64,000 nucleotides of DNA, taken from positions 79,888,751 through 79,952,750 of the forward strand of contig OX422223.1 of assembly GCA_949130495.1 (NCBI GenBank). Direction: 5' to 3'. Of this stretch, positions 1-9,359 are shown piece by piece. Origin of the DNA: Sambucus nigra (taxonomy: Eukaryota; Streptophyta; Magnoliopsida; Dipsacales; Adoxaceae). Numbering within the stretch: position 1 is the first letter of the stretch; every line of letters starts with the position of its first letter. The notes below the pieces were generated by a model. That model searched no databases, was not told the DNA's origin, and saw only the letters and a program-made list of their open reading frames with translations. A program made the position numbers and the translations under genes.

Positions 1-387
1 GATTTATTTCTCTCATTTGTCTATTTGGGGACATCATAAAAAGGGGGAGAATGAATTATCTGATTATGGGGGAGTTTTTGAAATTCTGAGAATATCATCT
101 TACATTGATATATATGCTTATGTTTATCTCATTTCAAAACTCGATACGTCACTTGGTATTTTGCTTTATCTCATGTGTGTAGGCACTATCTTGATGATCT
201 CTGAATTGCACACCCTGATGAGAAAAGCTTTGAGATTCCTGAAGAATTGAAGAACAAACGATGTAGTCTTATTCACTTGTACTCTTTCAGTTTTGGGTTC
301 ATGGAAGGGTAGATTTGTATAGGAAATTTCATATTTGATAATTTGGATTTTTTTATGTTTGTTCCGGCATAGACATAGGGGGAGATT
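1..387 (+). mobile_element. 3' end of a Sirevirus-like copia internal region
   Basis: Non-coding tail that leads into the LTR beginning at 388. It carries three purine tracts of the GGGGGAG type (about 38-50, 68-74 and 376-384); the last abuts the LTR and would be the functional polypurine tract. Repeated tracts upstream of the 3' LTR are a known trait of plant Sireviruses. The sequence matches, in reverse complement, the family B tail at about 14664-15060 (shared words such as CACCCTGATGAGAAAAG), so it is a relative of that family. The small reading frame at 17-250 has a similar frame at the same place in the B copy, but nothing in it resembles a known protein and I do not treat it as a gene. 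The rest of the element lies outside the window. Confidence 0.75.
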
Positions 388-1386
388 TGTAAGGACAATT
401 TGTCCATCTTTATGTATATGTTATGTCATACGCCGTTACAAGATTGTTGGTTGAAAAGATCACATCGTCATCAACAAAATCCGAAGATCAAAAGAAGAAA
501 GAATCTGGGAATCAGACCTGGCCGGACCAATCCGGTCCAGAAAAAGAACCGATCCGGTTTACCGGACCGATTCGACCATCTACCGGACCGATCCGTTTTG
601 TCAGACTCCAGTAGCCACCGGATCCATAGCGAACCGATGAAGGCAAAAGTCCCGGACCGATCCGATGCCAACCAGACCGATCCGGTTTCAGAAAAAGAAC
701 CGATCCGACTTACCCGGACCGATCCGCCTAATCGACCGGACCGATCCGGCGAGGATAATCACTGCCAGATCGTGCAGCCGATTTTGTAGGGTTTCGATCC
801 CTTATTTAAACCACGATCAGCAGTTGGTTTTCTTAAGACTTTCCCACGATTATCAGAGCATATCAACCCTAAAGTCTTCACCTATTGAGTCCTATGATTC
901 TAGGTTTTTAGATTCACACATCTTCCATATCTATGTGAATCAAAGTTTGGTAACCCAAGAACACCATTACTGTTGTTCAACCCTTGTGAAGTGGACCGCT
1001 TCTTCCTCTTCATTGCTGCCCTCCTGGAAAGGGAAAATTCCAGCCGCCGACATAGGAACCGACACCTGCGGGTATTTCTGTGTCACACTATTTCTAGCCG
1101 TTGCTTTGAAGGTTTACCGAAGACACCGTGCGTTACACTTGTGGGCGATTATCAGGTTGTATGTAAGTCAATGGTCTTGTAAATTCTTTAAAGTTCTAGA
1201 AATAAAAGGTTTTGCCCTTCGGGGATTTTTCCTTAAACTTTGTGTGTTGAATAATTCTTGCATGATTTCATATTGTTTCAATCACACCTAGTTGCATGCT
1301 TAGGGTTAATTTGGGTTAAAAGGAATTTAATTAAAATTGGTTTTTATTTGAGAAGTCGCAATATTTCCGCTGCTGCTGCACTCTCA
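388..1386 (+). mobile_element. LTR of Sirevirus-like element (family B relative)
   Basis: LTR of 999 bp starting TGTAAGGACA directly after the polypurine tract and ending CTCTCA (TG...CA). Its core at about 505-775 is crowded with CCGGACCGATCCGG-like words. TTATTTAAA at 802-810 is a plausible TATA box. The stretch at about 1192-1233 (AAAAGGTTTTGCCCTTCGGG and neighbours) is shared with the two family B LTRs (about 13640 and 17490, reverse strand), which fixes the relationship. An apparent 208-residue reading frame at 665-1291 is an LTR artefact. The 3' boundary is inferred from similarity to the LTR end seen at 61363. Confidence 0.75.
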
Positions 1387-2239
1387 AAAAATAAATTGCA
1401 AGTTTAAATAAAAATTAAATCCCAAAAAATCAACAGAGGATGACAAATAAAAATTAAATCATAACAAATCATGAACTCAAATCTAAACAAATCTTAACAG
1501 AAAATAAAGAGATACCAGAGTGATTTATTTGTGACAAATATAAACAACATTGTTATAACAATGGATGAAGGGACCTTAACAATGGAGCCACGGAGGAAGC
1601 GGAGGGCAGGAACAGCGGAGGGCAGGAACGGAGAGGGCAGTCATATTCTATCAAAGAGGCTTAGAGGCAGACTTTTTTTAAAACGAAAAAATCTCTTACT
1701 GTCAAAGAGGGTTTTAGGTTATAACTAATGGATATATTTTGGTTCTGGCCCTATTTTTTGTTATAATTATATTTTATCCCAAATTAATTAATTAATTTTT
1801 TTTCAAAATTTCAAGGTGGGGCACTTGACCCCCCTACAAAGTGGCTCCGCCATTGCTTACCATCTATATAAATTAGTAGGTATGCACACAACCAATATAT
1901 TATCATTTGTACGTAGTATGTTTCTCTCGAATAGTCACCATACTCATTACTTACGATTTTTACTCGCTATCATATTTATATGAATTTTCACACAACTCTA
2001 AGGGACCTAGTTACCCCTTCATTATTTTTTAGTAGTTATTCTCATCGTCACTACTGGTCAGAAATATAGGTTCACTCATCACTATGTCACCCTCCTCGAA
2101 TTTCATTCATTTATCAATTACGGATTTTTCTCATTTATCCTAATACTTACTCGCCTCACTTTATGTAAACATAATCTCCATTTTAGGCCTAATGTCCTTA
2201 TTATATAAAAACAATCAATCAATCAATCTAGTCAACCTC
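1387..2239. other. Unassigned non-coding stretch with small minisatellite
   Basis: AT-rich DNA without a recognisable gene. At 1599-1640 there is a 16-bp GC-rich repeat (GCGGAGGGCAGGAACA, about 2.6 copies). The string GTGGCTCCGCCATTG at 1841-1855 resembles the terminal repeat of Tip100-type hAT elements, and CAATGGAGCC at 1580 could be a decayed partner, but no clear 8-bp target duplication flanks them, so I do not call an element. The remainder (1860-2239) shows nothing I recognise. Confidence 0.4.
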
Positions 2240-3406
2240 CAACAGAATAACAACTAAAAATAACATTTCTTAAAATTTGCCCCACGAATCTGTTAAGATT
2301 TTTAAAATGCAGTTTTGAGTCATTTTGGAGCCGTTTTTGGAGAAAACGTATCAGAGAAAAAAATGCAGAAAACAGGATTTTCTACGAGTTAGAGTGGACA
2401 AAATAGCCACTTGTAGAACCGAAATGTCGCAAAATAGTTTCTAAAATGATAGTTTAATTTACCAAATTTGATAGACTTCTTCAAATTCAAGAAGTTGTTC
2501 TACAATTCAATCCTACCCATCAAAACCCAGATTTCTCCCATATAAATCATGATTAAATTATTGATTTCATGATATCTACATAAACCAATCAAATCTACAT
2601 TCAAGTTCCTACCCAAGAACATTTTTCTCATTCTCCAAATTAATCCAAAACATGTGATATTCATATAAAATTTATCATATTCTAACATGGATGTTATATC
2701 CTTCTTAGATTGAGAAAGATAAACACTCTACTCTTATTGTAGGTTTGATCCGTTATAAAATAAAGGTATGGTTGCATTTCTCTTCCCCCGATCTACACGA
2801 TGGTGGTGTTTGTGGTGCAAGAAGATGGTTCTCGGCCTTGGAACCATTAGGAATAACTCTCCTCCTTCCTCCTGTGGCCTCTACCCTTTTTGGTAACAGA
2901 TAACCCTAAATTGTTTTTCATACCAGATATATTAACTCTCCAATTTTCGTAGGTCCAATTTCTCCAAAATATCAAAAGACTAAAATACCCCCCGGGGGTG
3001 TCGGTTTGGCCTAAAATTGATCTGGGACCCAAATAAAACCCCCGAGTATACTTTTCTGACTATTTTGACCCTTTCGAACACTTAAATGCACTCGAAATGA
3101 CCATACGAATGACTTAAAAATTATTTACTTTTAATTTTATTATATTGAGTCCCGACGCGACTAACACGCGCATCCCGACTAAATGATTTTAACTGTCCTA
3201 TTTTTCACTCGCTGTAATTTTAATATATTTAGAATTCCATATTAGTTTATTAACTAAGTAATACTCATTATAATTCACATTAATAAATACTAACCCTTTC
3301 TCTCTAGTTAATATTAATTTTTATCCAGATTAATTTCCAATTAATTTCTCATATTTAATTTAATTAATCCCACATTTAAAAATCATTAAAAATACGGGGT
3401 GTTACA
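2240..3406 (-). mobile_element. LTR of Ty3/gypsy chromovirus (Tekay/Del-like), minus
   Basis: On the minus strand the sequence starts TGTAACACCCCGTATTTTTA at 3406, the typical opening of Tekay/Del chromovirus LTRs. It lies immediately after the minus-strand integrase/chromodomain tail ending at 3409, as expected for a 3' LTR. The lower boundary is uncertain: I see no clean LTR end, and 2240 is a guess based on where LTR-like composition fades. Small frames at 2500-2688 and 2847-3032 are LTR artefacts. Confidence 0.55.
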
Positions 3407-3408
3407 TA

Positions 3409-4030
3409 CTACAACTCTAATAATGGAATTTTGTCTTGAAATTCGGAAAAGAAAAGTATACCTGGTAAGAACAACTCTGAACATTTTTCGCACATTTCAT
3501 CATCACGCTCCCAAGTAGACTCCTCGATATTATGATACTCACACTGGACACACACAAGTTGAACTACCTTTGATCTCAATCTTCTCTCGCTGTGATCTAA
3601 GATAGCCACCGGTCTCTCCTCATAGGAACTGTCGAGATGTGAATCTATCTCCTCTAATGAAATATGTGTGTGAGCCAACTCATCCTGGAGATATCGCCTT
3701 AGTGAGGAAACATGGAACACATCATGAACATGATGCAAGTTCTCTAGCAACTCAAGTCTATATGCCACCGGTCCAATCCTCTCAATGATAGGAAATGTCC
3801 CCACGTACCTCAACGCCAACTTCCCCTTCTTCCTAAATCTCATTATCCTCTTCATAGAAGATACTCATAGTAGCACATGGCCTCCCCACATTAAACTCCA
3901 GGAAGAAGTGCTTAGCATCGGCATAACTTTTCTTCCTGTCCTGAGTTAAACTTATCCAATTTCGAATAGGTTCGATCCTAACTGAAATATTCTGGATCAA
4001 CTTGAGTCTGAGAAGTTTTTTTCTCCACCT
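3409..4030 (-). pseudogene. Chromovirus integrase C-terminus with chromodomain (fragment)
   Basis: The minus-strand translation carries the conserved tail of Ty3/gypsy chromovirus polyproteins. In order these are KSYAD (about 3930), an MRFRKKGKLALRYVG block (about 3840), GPVAYRLELLENLHHVHDVFHVS (about 3770-3700), then YEERPVAILD and a chromodomain-like EYHNIEESTWERDDEM. In intact elements this region helps target integration to chromatin. The upstream part (4030-3860) is in another frame, so at least one frameshift is present. The rest of pol is missing: a plus-strand LTR begins at 4031. Dead fragment; Tekay/Del is the most likely clade. Confidence 0.8.
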
Positions 4031-6280
4031 TGTAACACCCCGTGTTTTTATTAATTAATTTAATTAAATAATTGGAATATCTGAGAAAAATAAAATTTTG
4101 AATTTACTAATTTTTATTGGCTAAATATGTTTGTTATGCTTTTAAAAGAATAAAACTTCAAGAAGAATTGAAATCGGAGTTAAAACGGATTTTATATAGA
4201 ATTTTTAATATTTTGCCTTATGGCATTTTTAAGGGAAACTGTAAGATTTTAGGCATAATCGATCGCTCGATGATTTTTATAGATCGATCGATGCCTTTAA
4301 AAAACGTGCATTGAAAGTTGTTTTTAATTAGAGCTTGTGTAGGATTAGGACTCCTAATCACTATATAACCTTGTTAATCCGTAGGTGGACTTCTCATAAT
4401 CACTTTTTCTCAAGTTTTTCACCAGAGAACACTTCCAAATATTTTTCCTCTCACTCATAATCATCAACTTTCTTCATAATCAAGTTTTTATCACAAGTTT
4501 TGGGAGGCTTAATTGGGGCTTAATCAAGATTGATTCAAGAACATTTCTTTGCTAATTTTTTGAGAGGAATCCATATTTCTAATCAGATTTTCAACACAAT
4601 CTTCACAGGGATGAATACTTTATTCTTTTCCTCTAGTATTATGCATTTTAAGTGTCGCCTAAACACTTAATTACATATTTTCCTAAAAATAATTAGTAAC
4701 TTAATTTGAAAAAGTGGACACTAACTATGGGGTTGTTTTTATAAAATCTTTTAATCTGAATAATATTCATAACCCTTTGGGTGCGTAGGATTCGTGAGTT
4801 ATTTTGGGTTTTATTGGTGTAGGTTGCATGTAGAAAAAACCTAGTTTTAAAATAAATGGATTCGGGGGCGTATAACTCATGTAATTTGTGTTGAAACAAT
4901 GAAATTAGAAGTTTGATGTTTTAAAAGATGAAATAGCGGTATATTTAATTTAAATAATTAAATGAGATTAATTGGATGTTTATGACGAGGTGATAATTAA
5001 ATTATGATTAAATTGAATTGGACTATCATGCGTAGTTGTATACATTGATTAATTATGCTTGTTTGTGTGACTTTTTGGTATTATTATATTGCCTTTGTGA
5101 CGACAGGTTGTTGGGTAATTTTTCTCTCCCTATACTTTAGGATGCCTTCTAGGTATGGGACTAGTGGGTAGACCTTTTATTGATTTACGTCTTCTAGGTA
5201 TGGCACTAGTGATGGTAGATTATCGTGTTTTTATCATATTGGGGGTGGGCTGATTTTTGGTACTTTTTCATCATTACGCTAGCCTAGGCATGAGACTAGG
5301 TTAAAGTTTAGGATAGAAATTCTTCCTATACATAGGGTAGGACGTAATAATAACTTGGGGACCCTTAGTTATGGGACTAAGGGGTATTTTGAGGATCTCA
5401 CATCGATTAAAAGGGTGGGGTGATTATAAATTGAGAAATTAAAAATTAATGCCTAAGATAAAAACGGGTATTAAAATTTGTGGCGACATAATGTGTCGGA
5501 GCCGACAACTTAAACATGTTAGAGGACGATTTATGTCGTGTCGTGTGTGGAATCTTGTCATATGTCAGGGCTGACAGTTTAAACGGGTCAGAGGACGATT
5601 GAAAAGGGGAAGTGTGTCACTTTAATAAAAAAAGTGAGAACAATAAAGTTGGTTAATTTAATTAAATTAACATCGTGGGACTTGAGAATTTAAAATCATA
5701 TTGGTGTGCCATTATAAATGGGAATTTCTGCGGGTAGTTGGTGATTTATATTTATTGCGTTTAATTATCCCGTTTAATTTAAAATATTCTATTGTGATAT
5801 TTATTGCGTATAATGCTACTGTCTGGATTCAAGGATCCTATTTGAGGGGAGTAGTGTGTATTCTTGCTCGGGGCTTTGGCTCTGACCCATGCATTGACTA
5901 ATCTTTTTCAGGATTAGAATTGGAGAAGCTGCATAAGTTTATCGGAGTTATCATTTGGAGGTGCAACTAGAGTTATTTATTTTATGGCATAGTTTAGTTA
6001 GACTTTATTTTCCCGTCGTATTTAATTATGTGACTTTATTGGAGTTTTATTGGGCCATTCGGTTCCAAAGTTGCTTAGAGGATTTATGTTAGATCATTCA
6101 GATCTTTATTATTCAGGTTTTATTTAATCATTTTTGGAGATTGGATTTATTCGGAGTTAGCATGTGATGTATCTTTTATCGCTTAGTGGTTTATGATCAT
6201 TTGAGATTGATTCAATTATTTATCTTATGGACTAATTATTTATGTCTCAAATATGTCTTATGATAAGAATGATATTTATT
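4031..6280 (+). mobile_element. Chromovirus-type LTR, plus strand (3' end unclear)
   Basis: Begins TGTAACACCCCGTGTTTTTA, the same LTR opening as at 3406 but in the opposite orientation, and it cuts into the minus-strand integrase fragment. Composition and internal repeats, such as CTAGGTATGGGACTAGT variants between 5140 and 5380 and a duplicated GACAACTTAAAC...AGAGGACGATT block at about 5500-5600, fit a long chromovirus LTR. No clean TG...CA end is visible; homology to the Tat-lineage fragment starts at 6281. An imperfect palindrome lies at 4246-4291. Reading frames here (4117-4314, 5701-5901) have no coding features. It may be a solo or truncated LTR. Confidence 0.5.
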
Positions 6281-6726
6281 TAGTTCCATTCGAACACATG
6301 TTTTTTCTGTCTAAAGAAATTCACTAGTTCTTGTTTAAGAACACTATCAACCGTTGTTCCAATTTGAGTGGTGAGTTCTGGTTTGTTATCATCTAACACA
6401 ATGCTTTCTGTTGCCTTAACTATTTGTCCCTTTACCAATTTCATTTCCTCCCTTGGATCTAAAGTTTTAACCTCATGTTCTTCATCGGGTTCAGAGGTGT
6501 CTATTTGGTAAGTGGTGGTTTTCCTATTTGTTTCTTCCAAGTTTTCCTGTTTGGTAGATGAGTAATAGCATTCTCGAGCTACTTTTTGGTCGCCCTTTAC
6601 AATGCCTACACTAAAGTTGGTCGGGAACTTCAAACATTGATGGAATGTAGATGGCACGGCTTCAAACTTCTTCAACCCCACTCTTCTCAAAATCCTATTA
6701 TTGGACGAATGAACATTTTTATCCAT
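6281..6726 (-). pseudogene. Tat-lineage protease-RT linker region (pol fragment)
   Basis: The translation contains AVPSTFHQCLKFPTNF, GIVKGDQKVARECYYSS, then an acidic stretch and LDDNKPELTTQIGTTVDSVL followed by LVNFFRQKKHVFEWN. This is the characteristic spacer between protease and reverse transcriptase in Tat/Ogre-type polyproteins, where the family normally continues FAWS-x-x-DMPGI into RT. Here the frame ends at the junction with the chromovirus LTR at 6280, so RT is absent. It is in frame with the protease fragment upstream. Confidence 0.8.
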
Positions 6727-6762
6727 TACAAAGAAACATATCTTCTTTATTCTTCTGGTTGG

Positions 6763-6996
6763 CTATGTACCAATCAACACCTCCACCTTAATGGTTCCCA
6801 AAGGGAATACTTTCTCACCAGAAAAAACTATTAAAGATCTGTGGTAGAGCTCCATCTGACTGATCTTAAAATCCAAACTTTCAAAGCAAGGATAAAACAT
6901 AATATTTGTTAAGCTGCCATTATTAACTAGTATTCTAGAAATAATGATATCTTGCTTTTTGACTTTAATTATTAGAGTATCATCATGGGGGTACAA
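6763..6996 (-). pseudogene. Tat-lineage aspartic protease fragment, catalytic Asp lost
   Basis: The translation shows PHDDTLIIKVKKQDIIISRI, LVNNGSLTNIMFY and FSGEKVFPLGTIKVEV, the usual layout of the Tat/Ogre retroviral-type protease. The active-site motif normally reads D-N-G-S; here it reads N-N-G-S, so the catalytic aspartate is replaced by asparagine and the enzyme would be inactive even without the stops. It is in frame with the gag C-terminus (7425-7147) and the downstream linker, as in a gag-pol polyprotein. Confidence 0.75.
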
Positions 6997-7146
6997 TAAT
7001 CATGAGAGGTAATTTTTATATAAGTCAATCACCAACTTATATTTGTTGACCTTCCTCAGCAGATCTTCTTCAGCTAGATTGATCCTCTATATATAGGAAT
7101 AAGCTTGTGCCTCATTGAGGTAAGCCTTCCTTTCAGCAGTATGATC

Positions 7147-8810
7147 TCATCCTCCTGTATATCCACTTGTAATCATTTGACAATCAAAAGATCCAAAGTT
7201 GAGCATGAATAGCTCATATATTGGTTGCTTAGGTTTCTTAGGTAGGCTGAGATTATCCTCCTGATCATCTTCATTAGTCCTCTTTTTCTCGTCTCTGGAT
7301 TTATAAGGAAATTTTGACCTTCGTCGAGCTCCATCATTATTCTGCTGATCAACAAACTGTTTCAGTTTCCCTCTTTGAATGAGAGTCTTAATATCATTCT
7401 GAAGATCTATGCAATGGTCTTCCATGTGATTGTGGTATTTATAAAATTAATAGTATTTGGATTTATCCCTCTTGATAGGGGAGTTCCCCAACTTCTCAAG
7501 CCAACGTACATCTTTGTTATGTTTGATTTCCTCCAAAACATGGTGAATACCCATCGTTAATGGAGTTTAATCATTGTACTTCTTAAGTCGATCATTAATT
7601 CATTTCTGCTTTAATTCCTTGGGCTCCTTGGAATCTTGGTTCTCCTTTTTGTCAAATTTCCCTTCAACTTTTACCTCCGAGCTCTGTTTAGCCGTCATTG
7701 CCCCCTCAGCATTTATGATCTTTAGCTGCCTAAGACATCAATTCTGTCATTATATTTTGGGGATCTTTATAAAGTGTATAATAGAGTTTCTCAGGGAGAA
7801 ACCCACTTATAAGGGTTGTTATAGTAGTCTCCTCCTCGTAATACACAACCTCTAACTTCTCGTTGTTGAAACAAGTAATGTAATCTTTGGTACTTTCTCC
7901 CACCTTTTGCCTGATACTGAGCAGATGAGCAACTCATTTTTCTGAAATTTGTAAGTTAGTGGAAACTAGAAATTTGCCCCTGAGGAATACTATTATACCA
8001 GATCTGGGCAGGTCCTGCTGCTTCTTGGTATTGCTCTATGTGAAGGATGGTATAAATATTCCCATCATAGTTTGGTGTTAATATAAGAGCATTAAACTTT
8101 TAAGGTGTGGGAAAATCCATAACAACTTGTATGAAAGGAGATCCTTTCCCAAAGCTTCTTTGCAAAGGGTTCTTAGAATTATCCATTTCTCCCAGTCTAT
8201 CCTCCAAGTGCTGGATGGAACCCTTCCATGCATTGTTACCAGCATCAGATCTGTGTTTTAGAAGTTTTTCATTCCTACCAAATATTTGTGTTGAACATTC
8301 TTCCTGCGATTATTGCTCGGTGTGGGATGTTCGTCGAGCATCTGATCCAAATTGGTCTGAGCCTTCCCTTTGATCGGTTGGTCATTGAGTATTCCTCGAT
8401 AATGCCCTGGGAACATTTTTGTTTCCCTTGGGTCCCCAATGGTCAAAAGGAGATGCCCGTCTAAGCCTTTCTAAGGCACTCAACCTTTTATGAGTAAAAG
8501 ACCGATAATTATAGAGCACCGATGTTCTGAGAGAAGAACTTGCTCCTCGGAGATAAGAGGTATCTCTAGACATCCTAGATTGTCTATATCTATTACTTCT
8601 TGGAGGCGGTGGTGGAATATTTCCATTAGCAGATAAAGAAGGTGACCTAGCTTGCAGGGTCTGCGCTAACTGCCTCATGGTATCCTTCATAGCCTCTTGT
8701 CCTCTAGCGAGACTAGACAGAATTCCAGTCAAATCATTAGGCGTTGGTGGAGCAAAAGGAACAGGTGGGATGCCATCATTCTTGGCACTCGTTTCAGGGA
8801 TATCAGTCAT
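7147..8810 (-). pseudogene. Tat-lineage gag pseudogene
   Basis: The N-terminus starts with MTDIPETS at 8810, then a proline-rich stretch (PPPPP, near 8610) and an arginine-rich segment to about 8382. Decayed middle portions include SPFIQVVMDFPTPKKF and HIEQY (about 8130-8020), the start of the retrotransposon gag domain, and AGPAQIWYNSIP (about 8010-7970). The C-terminal part at 7425-7147 contains MEDHCIDLQNDIKTLIQRGK, which matches the usual gag tail just after the zinc-knuckle-like DC motif. N- and C-terminal parts are in different frames and stops are frequent. Plus-strand frames at 7375-8464 are shadows of this gene. Confidence 0.7.
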
Positions 8811-8847
8811 ATTGAATAAGTGAATGGGTGAAAACCTTTAGAACACG

Positions 8848-8867
8848 TTCCCACAGACGACGCCAAT
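8848..8867 (-). promoter_or_regulatory. tRNA primer-binding site of Tat-lineage element
   Basis: The minus strand reads ATTGGCGTCGTCTGTGGGAA directly after the LTR end. TTGGCGCCGTCTGTGGGAA is a familiar primer-binding-site form in plant gypsy elements; one transition separates this copy from it. It marks the start of the internal region and fixes the orientation. Confidence 0.75.
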
Positions 8868-8868
8868 T

Positions 8869-9359
8869 TGTTGATGTAAAAAATAGACTATATCTAATTA
8901 TTTGATCACAGATAAATAAGTAAATAAAAGAGAGACAATTTTTTTTTAAAGTGTCTCGTCTAAAAGGAAAAGCCTACGTCCACTGTTATGTATTATCTTC
9001 TCTTTGTTCAGGTGTCTCCTCTGTAGCCCTTTAGATGTAGGGATTATAATGTATTTATAACCCCTAAGGGTGTACAAGAGTCGGAATATTAAAGGAAGGA
9101 AAGCCTTTATAAAATAGGGATTTACATCAGTACAATGTCCATAATGGATACAAAATGTTGGCTCTTTGCTAACCACATTGGTCGGTCTTCCTGCTATTGG
9201 TCGGGCTTCTTTTGTATGTTGGTTGGAAGTCTACCTATCGATCGACATTCTTGGACTTAGTCAGGTAATAAGTCTTGCTGACTAGGAATGATGCCACGAT
9301 GGATGACACATGCTTATATCTTACTGGTCTACGTAATAGGATAATTTTTGGTATCAACA
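8869..9359 (-). mobile_element. LTR of Tat-lineage element (491 bp)
   Basis: On the minus strand it runs from TGTTGATACC (9359) to ACATCAACA (8869), with TG...CA ends that form the short inverted repeat TGTTGAT/ATCAACA. The primer site follows after 1-2 bases. Several TTGGTCGG-like words occur at 9178-9240. The 5-bp flank at 9360-9364 is GCATG, but the opposite end of the element is lost. Confidence 0.75.

Larger units (their letters stand above)
6281..9359 (-). mobile_element. Ty3/gypsy Tat-lineage element fragment (minus)
   Basis: Minus-strand order: LTR (9359-8869), primer site (8867-8848), gag (8810-7147), protease (6996-6763) and the protease-RT linker (6726-6281). It is truncated at 6281, just before reverse transcriptase, where the plus-strand chromovirus LTR ends. 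The gag C-terminus, protease and linker share one frame, so they formed one polyprotein, now interrupted by stops. PBS and protease style point to a Tat-lineage (non-chromovirus) gypsy element. There is no 3' LTR, so no target duplication can be tested. Confidence 0.8.

Noticed and set aside
665..1291. 208-residue plus-strand reading frame
   Set aside because: Lies wholly inside an LTR, is rich in Arg and Pro because of the GGACCGATCC words, and has no domain.
1575..1856. Possible Tip100-like hAT element
   Set aside because: Only one end resembles a hAT terminal repeat; the other end is poor and no 8-bp target duplication matches.
7375..8464. Plus-strand frames opposite the Tat-lineage gag
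   Set aside because: Shadows of the decayed minus-strand gag, whose motifs are recognisable.
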